64,000 bases of DNA from Lepeophtheirus salmonis (GCF_016086655.4 NC_052138.2:30825403-30889402); one strand, 5' to 3'; shown: positions 10,889-22,062, counted from the stretch's first letter. Made by a program: numbers and translations. The notes: generated by a model from the sequence alone, not told the origin.

Positions 10889-11137
10889 ATGTTGTGTCAG
10901 TACTTATTTATTTGGTCTAGCCCAGTCGTAGGGCCGGCCCTATCAGTTCTTGGACCTGGTCCTTCGGACTGTCAGTACTAGAACTGATTAAAAAGAGAAG
11001 AAGTATTGTTGAGTACGTCATAAAGGACCGAAATTTATGAGTTTTAGGACTAATATGCAGAACTGAACTGGACCGAGGCGAGACTAAACTGAACAAGACT
11101 GCAGTCTTTAGTCCTTAATAAGGATGGACACAACGCT
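10889..11137. mobile_element. GGTCC/GACCG-rich element, copy c
   Basis: Aligns end to end with 1983-2224: left 'atgttgtgtcagtacttatt', middle 'aggaccg...actgaactggaccgag', right reverse complement AGCGTTGTGTCCATCC. The flanks ccctacata (10880-10888) and acctcgata (11138-11146) agree at 6 of 9 positions, compatible with a decayed 9-bp target duplication. Confidence 0.68.
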
Positions 11138-11149
11138 ACCTCGATATGT

Positions 11150-11815
11150 ATTGGACATATAAATATCTAAACATACAATCTCAAGATATTCATTAAAACA
11201 ATCGTTTTGCCATTGTTTTTTGTAATTTATCTTAGACCAGTTGGCAACTCACGGACTTTCAAAGGACTGAGTATATTCCGTCTACCAATAAATATTTAGA
11301 CAGTTATTGATTTTTTATTCTTGAAGGAGTCGTTCATTTTAATGACTCATTAGTCTTATTCTTTTAAAAGAGAGTTTAATTTTGAACAACTCGCACATGA
11401 ACGACACATCACTACTATCTAAATATACTATTTACAAATTATTCTGTATGTATATTATCTTGATCCATACTGGGTCAGGTTTCCTCATGAAATCAATCAA
11501 CTTTTGCACAGATAGAAGATTGATCGACAAGCTATTAATTGCATTTCTTTGACATACTATTTAATTTTCTATTTGAATATTTAATGTGAATGGAAAGTCA
11601 TACTTTTTGTGGGTCTATTAATGTATTCCTATGTAGGTTGTACATATTTGCAAAAAAACCATACTCTTATCCATTCGGTCAATTTAACATGATTCTAAAG
11701 TATATACAACATCAATGACATTCCTCAATTTGCTATGGATTGTTATGACCAAGCTATCAAACAAACAAAATTTTGTTAGCATGAGAACATTTCCTAGCCT
11801 TATTGAAAACTACCC
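11150..11815. other. Non-coding stretch, no gene recognised
   Basis: No supported feature. Confidence 0.4.
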
Positions 11816-11819
11816 TACC

Positions 11820-11975
11820 TGGCCAGATGTCGCTTTTGAGATACCATGGATGACGTGTCTTTATCCTTTTCCCTCCTGATATATGCAACTATTTTCTCTT
11901 CGCACCTTCGTAATTCAATTAAAAGTGTGAATTTATGGATACTGCGTAGTTTGTTATGGAGTAATAGTCTATGCA
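11820..11975. repeat. Dispersed repeat, paired with 51428-51575
   Basis: Shared colinear blocks: 'tgtc.cttttgagatatca' near the start, 'gatgacgt', 'cgt.aattcaattaaaa.gtg' and 'gaatttatg...tagtttg'. Class unknown. The overlapping 65- and 73-codon frames on opposite strands (11815-12012, 11846-12067) lie in this repeat and are not convincing genes. Confidence 0.55.
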
Positions 11976-12175
11976 CTCTCCATGCCAGACAAATAAGTTG
12001 TAATATAGCCAATTATAATTGGGAAAGTATTGATGATGTAGTTTCCGTTTCGCCATTTGATTTATAACTTTGGTTATGACTTATTTGCTTAATGTATGAT
12101 TGGTTTAATTAGTGTTGTCATGATAGCAATATTTTCGTAGTGGCTTCGGTATCAAAATTATTATCCGTATTTCTA

Positions 12176-12545
12176 CAGAGTGGGTAGACAAAACTTGAAG
12201 TAGCATGACTTAATTACGACAAAGTGATCTTTATGGAATCAAGAATGACAACTCAAAACATACTTGTGATATGTTTAAATACAATATTTAGTTGTATTTT
12301 TTACGCAATATCTTCTCCTTCACAAGCAAATACAGCCTTGACACGTTGGGGAAAAGATTGGCAGCTCTTGTCGATGAAAGCCGTGTACATGGTGTACCAC
12401 GCTGTCATCATGATAGTTCGGAGCGAATCCAAATTTGGATTTGAGGTGCGGTGGACATTCTTCTCTTAAACGCCACAAACTGCAAAATTCAGTGAGGGTT
12501 GAGGTCAAGGTTAGAGTAAGGCAAAAGTGAGCCATATCGTTTCTT
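12176..12545 (-). pseudogene. Tc1/mariner 3' half, same family as 7913-8556
   Basis: Starts with the TIR CAGAGTGGGTAGACAAAACT just after TA (12174-12175). On the minus strand the transposase C-terminus reads NPNLDSLRTIMMTAWYTMYT followed by AFIDKSCQSFPQRVKAVF and a stop soon after EGEDIA, the normal end of this protein. The catalytic triad and N-terminus are missing, and no opposite TIR is found by 12700. It is thus a 5'-truncated copy. The C-terminus shares LDSL, TAWY and KSCQS with the copy at 14.8 kb. Confidence 0.8.
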
Positions 12546-12678
12546 TTTTAATTTTAATAAAGAAGTTTAAAAACTGTTAAAAAAAAAAGAACATTTTCAT
12601 TATTGTATTTTATAATGACAATTTTTTGATATGGGTAAGAAATTTGTGGTTTACATTATTGGTGGTTCAATGTTGTTA

Positions 12679-12993
12679 TCAAATAATAACGCTCTGAATA
12701 CCGACTGCAGTATAAATTTTGTAGGTATAGTACCGTTTTAAATACGTCAGTACCCCTTTATCACTGTATATGGTTCCGATATACCTAATGCCGCTAGTTT
12801 GCATATTCTTCAAATCAGGGTTATGAACACAGAAATCCATCCAAGTAAAATTAATTTGGAGCATCTCCGCGTCCTTCAACCAACGTGGATGAGTGTAAAG
12901 ATAATAACTATCATCACGCACATCATCGAGATAACAAATTAAGGTGGGTCTCTTGTTATTTACTCGAGTAACGATGAAATATATCATCATCAT
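12679..12993 (-). CDS. Unrecognised 104-codon open frame (possible exon or chance)
   Basis: The longest frame in this interval, with a central portion of mixed, protein-like composition (for example THPRWLKDAEMLQINFTWMD and FCVHNPDLKNMQTSGIRYIG), followed by a Tyr/Lys/Ile-rich tail typical of AT-rich non-coding DNA. I recognise no domain, signal peptide or transposase motif. The start shown is only the first Met; no splice sites or promoter can be asserted. It could be an unknown exon, a fragment of an unrecognised transposon gene, or chance. Confidence 0.2.
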   Translation of the reverse strand: MMMIYFIVTRVNNKRPTLICYLDDVRDDSYYLYTHPRWLKDAEMLQINFTWMDFCVHNPDLKNMQTSGIRYIGTIYSDKGVLTYLKRYYTYKIYTAVGIQSVII

Positions 12994-12999
12994 CCACTC

Positions 13000-13420
13000 C
13001 CAAGATCCTTACTAATTATTATTATCTACAAGAAGACAACATCATAGGTACTCACACAAACGCAGATGTTTACTACAACAAGAGCGATAGTTAGTGTGAA
13101 GGTTTTTTTAATGTTTCCATGACAATCAAGTTAGCATGCTATTCATAATCCTTGAATGATAAAAATACTTTAAAAAAATGTGAGTAAAGCAATTTAATAT
13201 AGGTTGAAGTGAAAAGATTTAAAAAAAATGTTTAACTATTTTTTTTTTTCAGTCGGGCAGTATACTTTTAATGCATACACTAGCTAACCCACCCCATGTA
13301 CGCAACTAGATAACATTACAATAATTTAACAAGAGTTTAAATACATTACTAGATCATAGGAAAAAATTAAATAACTTTTATGACTTAAGTATTATAAGTT
13401 AATTGTTATCTTCCTTACTG
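13000..13420. other. Non-coding stretch
   Basis: No supported feature; this is the 3' flank of the fatty-acid-binding-protein-like fragment, with no recognisable poly(A) tract. Confidence 0.4.
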
Positions 13421-13422
13421 AT

Positions 13423-13768
13423 TTATGCTTTTTGAAAGACTTGAGCCCATTTAACATCAGATCCATCCAACGACCTCAGTGACTTGCGTACATTTGCCAT
13501 CCTTGATGTCACGTACAGTCTTGGTACTCTTTTGTCCGTCATTTTTGGCGGTTTGCTCAGGGACAAAAGTTGTGGGCCCGTCCATCGTGACGAGGGTGTC
13601 CACTGTACGACCGTCAGAGGTAGTTTCCTCGAACTCCTTTCCAACTTTGAATTTCAATTCCATTGACTTGGCTACAGTAGATGTTTTGAAAGACCACACT
13701 TTGCCCTCTTTAGAGACCTCAAAGCTAGGCGTTGACACAAGGGCGGCTTTACGAAGTTTTACGAATAT
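13423..13768 (-). pseudogene. Fatty-acid-binding-protein-like fragment
   Basis: The only non-transposon coding trace I recognise. The minus strand reads IFVKLRKAALVSTPSFEVSK, then EGKVWSFKTSTVAKSMELKF, then KEFEETTSDGRTVDTL and DIKDGKCTQVTEV. This is the layout of intracellular lipid-binding proteins: the R-K-x-x-x-x-x-x-P segment after the helical lid, the W.(I/F)KT strand, and the G.(E/K)FEE.T.DGR signature. Family length is about 130-137 residues; here about residues 20 to the end are present. The first exon or N-terminus is missing: a stop lies just upstream and no acceptor AG is obvious. The C-terminal strand DGSDVKWAQVFQKA is in another frame, a shift of about four bases near 13466. Most likely a truncated pseudogene copy of a lipid-carrier gene. 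A real last exon with a sequencing error is the alternative. Confidence 0.75.
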
Positions 13769-13769
13769 T

Positions 13770-14750
13770 TAACCAATATATTGTTGGAGTAGCATCAGTG
13801 GAAATTAATATTTTGATACGAGTATTTAAAAAAAAATATGTTTACAAGTATTTTTGCTATAATTTAAAATTATAATATGTTAAAATCCCGAAATGTAACA
13901 TTTTGTGGAATTTTTAGTAAAAAATCAAAATATAGGTGTCAGAATTGAAGGGGTGGATTAGTGCAAAGCAATGGATTATGGGTTTCTCACTTTTAATAAA
14001 ACAATAACAAATAAAAAACTGCATTATTCTGGTAATTATCAATATGTGACGTTATTTCCCCTCCAAAACACACATTTATGAATTGGTTTCGAGGCCACTG
14101 TATCAAACCCAAAGCATTTTTAGTTCTCTTGAAGGTCATAAATCTTTTTTTAAAAATAAAAAAACAAGCTTAACTTTATTAATATGGGGGTATGCATCCC
14201 TTTTCTTGTTATGTCTCAGTAAAAAGAAGAAGAAGTAAAAAAAAAGAAGGAAATCCATCTCTCAATTCTGCAAATACGAATTTTTTAATTGAGAGAGTCA
14301 AAAAGCTTAAGCTTTCAGAGGGGCAAATTGCCTTGCTGGAAGGGAATTCATAACACAATTTTTTTTAACAATTATACATTTTTTTATATAAATTTACACT
14401 CACAAAGATTTTGACAATTTTCGCATCTCTAGGAAGTCCTTATTTATATGAGCTCGGCGTTCTTTAGTCTAGTTCAGCAGTAATAAAAAAAGTATTTTGA
14501 GGCAAAAATCACTCGAGGTCAAAGCACCTAAATAGTTCATAAGTGTGTGTATGGGGAGATTACTTTCATCATTAAAAAAACCAACAACAAATATTGAAAA
14601 TACTTTTTACTTTGATTACGCATTTTTTCATTGTTATTCCTTTATAAAAAAACCTTATCTTTTTCCTTTCGCCACTACTTTCAGTGATTTAATAATTAAA
14701 TTATTAGTGTATTATAACTCATAAGAGCAAAAACTTATGTAGTAACAATA
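13770..14750. other. Non-coding stretch, no gene recognised
   Basis: AT-rich with several A/T homopolymer runs; nothing else supported. Confidence 0.4.
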
Positions 14751-14754
14751 AGTC

Positions 14755-14995
14755 TTACTTCTACCAGCCTCCATATGACCCTTATCTAGCTCTGACCTCA
14801 AACCCTTGAACTTTGCAATTTTGGGTGTCACGAAGAAGAATGTCTGCGCATCTCTCACACAAATTTGGATTCGCTCTGAGCTCCTACCATGACAGCCTGG
14901 TACGCCATGGACACGGCCTTCAACGTCAAGAGCTGTCAATCTGTTCACCGAACAGAGTTTGTAAGATTTTCATTGATATCAAAAGACCACAATTG
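14755..14995 (+). pseudogene. Tc1/mariner transposase C-terminal fragment
   Basis: On the plus strand, in shifting frames: a decayed proline-rich block near 14762-14812, then TKKNVCAS, then TNLDSL, then TAWYAMDTAFNVKSCQSV. This matches the C-terminal region of the CAGGGTGGGGACCC family (compare TAWYTMYTAFIDKSCQS at 12.4 kb). It would follow the third catalytic Asp block, which is too decayed here to identify. No TIR is seen on either side. A dead internal fragment. Confidence 0.72.
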
Positions 14996-15930
14996 AATAC
15001 CACGACTTATTTACAAAATAATGAGCACATCAGAATTGACTTTATTATAATTGTAATGAGAAAATGGAATCAAATGATTGATACATAATATTATATTAGA
15101 TGATAATTTGATTAATGGGTTTAGTGTAGATAGATAATATTGTTTGAGCACTTGAAATCATTAGAATCTTCGAAACAAACATTTTAGTTGCTTGATTTAA
15201 TGGATGAGATCATATTACTCTGTAACGGTGAATTTTTTGCATGTATTTCATTCAAGATGTGTCTAATTTACGACCCTGTTTTTCAAAAAGATAATTCCAA
15301 TGCTATTTTTTGTTTGTGCCAATGTGATTTATATTACCAAGTATTTTTTTTTATAACTTTCAGATAACGGATATTAGTGAGGTATAATTATTCATACTTA
15401 AACCTACGTCTAATTATACCAAAAATTTGAAGAACATCTCAAAAAATTCCATGATAAGGCTGTTGTAAAACCATATTATCATAACAGTTTTTTTTTATGA
15501 CATGTATTTGAATAGTTTGAGATAAAGAGTTGAGTATTGCATGTACGAAATAATCTACTAATTTTTTTTTCATATAGTTGCTCAATTAAATATTAATTAA
15601 TTACTAATGTCTCCATTGTTGTCGAATCACCCATAAAGTTGTTTAATTAAAATGATGATCAAGGATTGATGCGTACCTTTGACCTATAAGAATTTGCGTA
15701 GTTTAAAAAAAAAAATTTGATATAGTCATTTGTACATATTTATGATATACAGGTTATCTGCAAGTTGGTTTGTGTGTATTCAATCCGCTGTTCCTACAAA
15801 AATCAACTCGTTATTCACATAGTGGTTAAGTTTTTTTACACTTAAAATACCAAATAGGGATTAGGGGATATGTAGAGCTGTATAATAAATGACCTAAAAG
15901 TGTGCTATATTTTTTCTAATTAGTAATTTT
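14996..15930. other. AT-rich non-coding stretch
   Basis: Nothing recognised. Confidence 0.4.
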
Positions 15931-15934
15931 AATA

Positions 15935-16290
15935 GTCCTATTTTTTTCCAAAGCTGTTGCCATTATTCTTTAATTCTTCAAGAGAGAACATCTGAATATA
16001 ATGTAACCGCTAATGCGGGTGCTCATGAGAGACGGAGAGTAAAATTGAGGATGGACTTAGACGTGTAAGTCCTTTGATATGGGAGGAATTTCTGCCTATG
16101 TACATGCTAGATACGGAGTGGGATTTGTGTTGATTTCATTCCTCTCACATTAAGTAATAGTTAATTTAATAAAACGTTCTAACAGCTAAGCTGTTCTTCT
16201 CCCAAACACTCTTAACATTGTCAGGATTACCATATCATTTTTGTTTCCTAGTATTTTGAAATACCCACAGGACATACTTTATACACTATG
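15935..16290. repeat. Dispersed repeat, paired with 58940-59340 and 59690-59920
   Basis: Shared blocks include 'ttaattc.t.ag.g.gaaca' followed by 'aatataat', 'agacggagtgtaa' versus 'agacggagagtaa', 'gtgtaagtccttt' versus 'attgtaagtcctt', and further on 'ttgtcaggattacca'. No coding assignment could be made on either strand. Class unknown. Confidence 0.5.
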
Positions 16291-16361
16291 CATTACAGGT
16301 AATGGTTTTTATATACTTTATATGAAGTAAAAAAACTACATATTTTTATGCAAAAACATCT

Positions 16362-16812
16362 TTAGAGACCTCGTACAAAATGTAGATTCAGCTTTGCCAT
16401 TCTACGGGTAATGTACTTCTCCAGGGTCTCTACAGTCGAATGATACTTGGCACATACCTCATGCTCGATCCTTCCCAAAGATACAAATAGGAGTGGATCT
16501 GGTACGGGTTGTTTGCAGACCAAAAATCCAGGCTTCAAAAGTGAGGATATTTTGTTGCAAATGAATCCTGTACATTTTTGCCTTGTGCCCCAGTACACTG
16601 TCTTGATGGAAGGTGTAATTTCTTCCTTGGGCTAATCCATCAGGCCTGCCAAAGCTTTCGTCCCTGTGTGACATAGATTATCAAGAAAGGCGGATCTCAT
16701 TGGAATAATTGAATGCAGTTTTCAAATAATAAAAAAATATTGTTCTACTCCTTCTAGTTTGTTCGTTATAAGCCTTTAAAGATGTTCCTAATTTATCATG
16801 AATACCCTGTAC
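16362..16812 (-). pseudogene. Mariner/Tc1 transposase fragment, second-Asp region to C-terminus
   Basis: On the minus strand: LAQGRNYTFHQDSVLGHKAK carries the second catalytic Asp in HQDS. It is followed by a decayed third block in which 'FWSANNPYQ' stands where S.N(S/N)PD is expected. A frame change then gives GRIEHEVCAKYHSTVETLEK and YITRRMAKLNLHFVRG near the usual C-terminus. The first Asp region and the N-terminal DNA-binding domain are absent. A plausible terminal sequence, TACAGGGTATTCATGATAAA read inward, sits at about 16791-16810 on the right; no partner was found on the left. Dead copy of a lineage distinct from those at 8 and 40 kb. Confidence 0.75.
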
Positions 16813-16904
16813 AGTACACCCGGTGATTCGTTTTCATATATTCCTACAAACAAACTTTACTTTATTAGTATATATTTTATGTTAAATAATAGTTGTATTT
16901 TTTG

Positions 16905-16975
16905 CTGCAAGATGGTGCCACTCTCTGTCACTTTGTTTACAAACTAATATAAGTAAATAACGCTCATGCCCCATT
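16905..16975. repeat. Dispersed repeat, paired with 26985-27055
   Basis: Shared 'tctgtcac.tt.tttacaaa' and 'taagtaaa.aacgctcat' blocks, colinear over about 70 bp. Confidence 0.6.
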
Positions 16976-16979
16976 GGAA

Positions 16980-17975
16980 TAAAGTTGGTATTATTTTTCT
17001 GATTGAGCAATCATATAATGAATTATAATTTACTAGGCCATTTCATCATTAAACATGCTACAATGTCAGTAAAAGGTTTTCCCATTAAATATATATATAT
17101 ATTGAGTTAAAATATATTTAAAAAGTAGGGATGTAGAGCCAGAAATTATTCAGTATTACGTGTTTCTGTTAAATTTTCTATAGCAATCAAATGAGATGAA
17201 ATGTAGGAGGTTCGGGTCGGGTTATTGCAGTAACTTTCCAGCAATACTGCTCAATACCACTTTACTCTTCTTTTTTTACATTTCTTTGTCAAATGCATAT
17301 GATAACTAAGATATTGACAGTTGAGTAGTCAACATGTAACTAACGAATATCCAAAGTACATGGTGCGGCAACATAACTTCCTTTTTAATAGTGTGTAGCA
17401 GGCAGGTTTTTAAAATAGTAACGGACTGGACGTAGTTTCAATATAGAGGTAAAATTATAAAGTTTTTTTTGCTCTTAAAATAAATATTGTCAAAAAGGGT
17501 TTGAATAATATTTTATTAATTTAAATTCATTGCAATTTGGCTCTTGAGTTTTTATACGTGCAATTTATAAACATATTAGAAATATTTTCAATTTCTAATA
17601 CACAAAAAACGGTTTTTTAAAAATTTATTTTCATGATTTAAGGTTGAAAAAATTATCAGAGCACAAATAACTCCACAGATAATTTTGCTAATTAGCTTGA
17701 ATTGATTTTATCGTAGTGGGTTTGATGATTTAATTCTAAATTAGTGTCATTTGTTCAAATCAATTAATTGGAACCGGATTTATTCCCAAAGAAAACCAGC
17801 ATCTTTGCGGAATTGTTAATAATTAATGACTTAATTGATGAATTATGGACAGTCATAAAATAAAATTTGTTGAAAATTATACTTTGATATCTTCTTCTTT
17901 TTTTAAATTACTATCCTTTTAAAATTTCTAATTAAAAAAAAAAAACCCTAGGTAGTAAAATATCGAAGCTCGGTG
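16980..17975. other. AT-rich non-coding stretch
   Basis: No supported feature. Confidence 0.4.
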
Positions 17976-17977
17976 TA

Positions 17978-18636
17978 CCGGTCCGTGCAAATAAATTGAG
18001 ACTAAAATTTAATGACTTACAACATGGAGTGGGATGATTTTTGTGAAAAAAAATTGGACTCTAATAGGGTCAAGGAAGCTTTTCAAGCAATACCAAGATG
18101 TACATGTCTGACTTTGACAAGGACTAGGCCGCCAGCCGCTGTACCGTGTCCAGGATCATCAAGAATTCGGGAAATACCTCTCATCGAGCACATGAGTGGC
18201 CTCTACTCGCAGAGGCCCACCTGAAACATTGCGAAACTGAAAAAAAGTGGTTGTCCAACATCATGCAATTGTGGGACAATAACTTATGGTGACCATAGAG
18301 CCCAGACCTCAATCCTATTGATTACTCTATATGATGGCACATGAAGAGTCAGGCCTGTCAAGTGCGCCAATCAAATAGTGAGGACCTTAAGGCCTCTGTC
18401 GACCAGACCTGGGCCGCAATGATCAAGTACTACCTGATCAGGGTATGCCAGGGATTGCTGCAGCGTCTGGAGGATGTATTGGAAGCTGATAGCGCCCATA
18501 TTCGACAAATAGATAGGAAATCAAATGTTAAGCCACTTTTATTTTTTAATAGAATACAGAAAAAATGCATTTAAAATGAATTAAATGTGTTTTATTATTT
18601 GTTCCCAAAGAGTCTCAATTCTTTTGGATGGACCAA
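17978..18636 (+). mobile_element. Tc1-like deletion derivative, TIR (CC)GGTCCGTGC
   Basis: A 659-bp element with TA on both sides (17976-17977, 18637-18638). Left TIR ccggtccgtgcaaataaatt then gagact; right TIR read inward ttggtccatccaaaagaatt then gagact. It encloses a broken transposase gene lacking the catalytic core. Confidence 0.82.
18012..18574 (+). pseudogene. Tc1-like transposase, HTH and C-terminus only
   Basis: N-terminal part: VKEAFQAIPR, then a frame change to SRCTVSRIIKNSG, the second helix-turn-helix, and EWPLLAEAHLKHCETEKKW. After a deletion that removes the first two catalytic blocks the chain resumes at SPDLNPIDYSI (third acidic block; WWHMK follows a stop) and runs cleanly as KSQACQVRQSNSEDLKASVD to VCQGLLQRLEDVLEADSAHI. 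At least two in-frame stops and one frameshift. It could still specify a DNA-binding segment but no DDE catalysis. It occupies nearly the whole 17978-18636 element. Confidence 0.82.
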
Positions 18637-18784
18637 TATTCAGTTCATGGATAATGGTGGATGACGTCACCTATCTGATGGGATTTTCAAAACTGTGTAA
18701 AACAAAACTTCAAATGTGTACTGTTATTATGAAACAAAAATAAAACTTTTCTGATCTATTAGACTTTAATATTTTAATGATATA

Positions 18785-18941
18785 GAGTCAAATCTGGTAT
18801 AACGGCCACCTGTTTTAAGCGTGTCACTAATTGGAAACATTTATTTTTCCAATTTCGAATTATTACAATATCGGAAACCTGGTTTAAGAGATCATCTACA
18901 CTTAGAGGTCACTCTAAGTGGACGCTTAATACAGGTTTGAC
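18785..18941. mobile_element. Pogo/Tigger-like miniature element
   Basis: About 157 bp. Left end 'gtcaaatctggtataacggc', right end read inward 'gtcaaacctgtattaagcgt'; TA lies at both borders. The GTCAAACCTG/(C)AGTCAAACC form is typical of pogo-group ends, by memory. Internal 'cttagaggtcactctaag' adds a hairpin near the right end. No coding content. Confidence 0.62.
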
Positions 18942-18944
18942 TAA

Positions 18945-19960
18945 AGGTATATATTGTAGTAATGAGATATAATGAAATTTTGTTTCAAAATTGCCTAGCG
19001 CATAGTTTTTTTTTTTACTCAGTTTCCAAATTTGTAGCTACCTATCTTTAAAACGAAACAACGAGAACATAAAATTGCCCAATCAAACTAATGGACCTAC
19101 TCTTACCCAATTTCACAATCAAATAATGGATTTTTCAAATCCATCATTATCAGTCATTTTGTGAAGCATCACATAATTACATTCAAAATTCACCAATTAT
19201 CGCATATTCACATTTATTCAAGTGTGTTGCCCATAAATACTTGTATAGGTACTAAGTGATACTTCAATGTATAAATGTTTGTAGAACTGATGAATAAAAA
19301 TTGAATCGTCCTATTTGATCGTAGTGTTATATGTTTTCTGATTTGGTTTTTAAATATATATATTTTTAGCATTTCTGTCAGTCATATCGATCAATCATGA
19401 TTATGCAATATTCTTTATATTTTAAATACTAAAAGGACTTAAATAACTATTTTTATTGTTTGAGCATTTTTAGCTGCCTTTGATCCCTTCTTCTCTAAAA
19501 AGATTTAATAAAGAACAAGTCTATATAATTTTACTTTGAAAAGGCACTTTCATTCTAAAAATACTTAGGTGATTTGAACTTCTACCTGCATATGAATAAT
19601 AGTTGTATTGCGTATAAGATGAAATTATTTACAAGTTGTAACTTGTATAAGTAGATTGTACAAGTTAAAATTTTTACGTCACAGAACGCTTTATTAAATT
19701 ACATAATGAGTCATTTTTAATAACCCTTCATTTTAATGTATTAGAATTATCTGTGCTATAGTGGACATATTTAAAACTGTATTATACTAAATTAGTTTTG
19801 GAACCAGTACATTTTGCAGCGACGTTACGTCATTAAGACCTGCGCCAACCTACCCTCAAACAAAATGGCCCCTTATAAAAAAGAAGAATGAAAATATAAT
19901 TATTTATAATACTCCTATCAAAAAGTAACCGTTAATTTATAATGTCGAATTCAATTCTCA
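18945..19960. other. AT-rich non-coding stretch
   Basis: No supported feature. Confidence 0.4.
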
Positions 19961-19964
19961 TTTG

Positions 19965-20405
19965 ATTCGCAAGTTAATTTTTTTATTATGTCGGTCCACA
20001 TGTTTACAACGTGATGTTGATAATATCAGCCATTTTGAACTGTTTATTTTTTTTTGACAGATAATAAGGTTAGACGTCTTTTAGTGTGCCCTGGATTTTG
20101 AAAAAAAATGGATAGGAAAAATTAATTAGGAAGCTTAAAAAAAAAAAAAACTTTTTAAAGATTGTTTAATTTTTTTAAATGGTGATTTTTAATAATTAAT
20201 CTATGTATAGTCTTTAAAGAATTTTCCTCTCCATAGATTTTTTCTTTCTATTTTTTTCTATAGTAGAAAATCGCAGAGTACAAAAAAAGACGTCTAAACT
20301 TTTTATCTGCTAAAAACAAAGTAGGAATGAAAACGTTGTGGCCGTGAGTACCAACATAGTACAAAATATATTTGAGAGTCGAATTATAATTGATCAGGTA
20401 AGGAA
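19965..20405. mobile_element. Fold-back element with ~150-bp inverted arms
   Basis: Left arm about 19968-20130 and right arm about 20240-20403 are inverted copies. The best blocks are 'agataataaggttagacgtc' versus reverse complement 'agataaaaagtttagacgtc', 'ttattatgtcggt' versus 'tgtactatgttggt', and 'acaacgt'. Spacer about 110 bp. No coding capacity. This is the layout of a fold-back or long-TIR miniature element; class unassigned. Confidence 0.62.
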
Positions 20406-20812
20406 CTACGTTAGGTTTCCTATTTTGTTACAATTCTAAATTTGAAAATTGGAACACGCCGCTTAGTGGGATGACATGCTTAAAACAAGTGCACCTTAGA
20501 CTTGGTTTGACTATTTATGATTATTAGCTATTCCCCTTGCTCAAATAAATATTTAAGGACATCCCTCTAAGTGCATGTAAACTGCCTTTACAAACTTATT
20601 ATTTAAATAATTTTAATTGAAAAAGTATCTCCCAGAATGATCAAACTAATTAATAAAAAAATATAGGTTTATGTTACTCGAATGGAGGGCGCTGTGAAAA
20701 TTCTTCTCGTCATGCCTTGTTGAAAAAAAAAAAAAAAAAACTAGTTTAAACAACAAACTACAGACTGTCATACCACATTGCCGATAATATATATTTTTAG
20801 TTAGTTCATGCC
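20406..20812. other. AT-rich non-coding stretch
   Basis: Nothing recognised. Confidence 0.4.
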
Positions 20813-20829
20813 CAGGGGAGTCCACAGGG

Positions 20830-20860
<31 letters not shown>

Positions 20861-21245
20861 GGTTAGGGCTTAATTTTTGGAATATTTTGAAAAAAATTCA
20901 AAAAAATCAATTTTTATGAAAAAAATTTCAAATATTAAATTTTTTAGACAAACATTTCAGAAATTCATAAATATTCTCAAGAAATTAAAATTTTTTGGAA
21001 TTTTTTTTCCAAAAATTTCAAAAACCATAATTCAAATACAATTTTTTTTTGGAAAAAGTTCTCAAATATTAAATTTTTTGGTAAAAATTTCAAATCTCCG
21101 TAGTTGTTGACTGAAAATCAAATTTTTTGGTAAAATTTGGAAAATTAAGTTTTTTAGAGAAAAAAATTGTAAAAATTAAATTTCAAATATTAAACTTTCT
21201 AGAAGTAAACATAAATTCCTTCATTGGAGGGGGGAGGGGGGCATT
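20813..21245. mobile_element. AT-rich miniature element
   Basis: Left end caggggagtccacagg followed by a TA run and T run, then AT-rich core with aattttttggaa...tttcaaaaatc alternations, then a G-rich tract (about 21228-21241) near the other end. The left end matches aggggcgtccgtagg at 59494. The 77- and 62-codon plus frames within are low-complexity. Confidence 0.6.
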
Positions 21246-22060
21246 GATACCCCCAGTTGTAATTTTTATCAAAATAGTTAAAAATTACAGTATTATAATA
21301 TCGGCAAAATATTAAATTACTACATTATTTTCATGACAAGTAGGTAATCGAACTTTTCAATCTCTTTTTTTGCGTTAAGAGTTGTACAACTTGATAATAC
21401 AAGTTTCAACTTGTTCACAACACATACTCATACATTATGTATGGATAATTTAAAATGCACGATGTGGTTTGATTTCTTGACAAGTTAACTTGGTGGAATT
21501 ACTATTTAAATACATATAATGAAAGTTACTGTCGAAGCAATTTTGCCAAAAATAATATCCTTATAAAGGTGCATGGAGAAGATTAATTTAATTGAAAAAT
21601 CTTTCTTCATTGAATCTTAAGTATTCAGTCTTCTTTGCATAGTCGGATAAAATATTTGCAAGCTGTACTACAGATATGTGATACATGTATTTAGAGTACT
21701 ATTCAATCACCTTATGATTCATAGTCCAGTTAGACAAGTTCCAATGCATTCATAGGTACAGAATTTCATCAAATCATGCATATAAAATACTAATATTAGA
21801 GCCTATACTAAACCATTTGAGTTTATAACATAGGGATAAACAAACAGAAACAAATATTTATCATGGTCAACTGTTGGTATGAATTTTCTTATCTTGCTAT
21901 CCAACTAAAAAGATTCGGATTTGTGCGACAGGGCACCAGTTGAGTAACTTTGGTATTTATTCATAAGCGTAAGATAAGATCATTTTTTGTTGGACTAAAC
22001 AAATTTTTCACGAATATTTGGGAATACAAGCAGTATTTTTTTCATGAATTTCTTTAGAAA
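21246..22060. other. AT-rich non-coding stretch
   Basis: No supported feature. Confidence 0.4.
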
Positions 22061-22062
22061 AT

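Larger units (their letters stand above)
9608..10895. mobile_element. Element bounded by ~110-bp inverted repeats
   Basis: 9608-9722 and 10755-10895 are inverted copies: shared blocks include 'attattgacagtagact' versus 'attgttgacagtagacc', 'aaattttggatcta', and 'cggattgga' versus 'cagattgga'. The 1.29-kb unit contains a CCTCTGCCAACGAAGG-type repeat (9862-10010) and a nested AT-rich miniature element (10265-10680). No transposase is visible, so it is either a non-autonomous long-TIR element or two inverted copies of one repeat. Its right arm abuts the GGTCC-rich element at 10889. Confidence 0.55.

Noticed and set aside
13457..13738. Intact fatty-acid-binding protein gene
   Set aside because: The N-terminal ~20 residues are absent with a stop just upstream, and the C-terminal strand is in a different frame.
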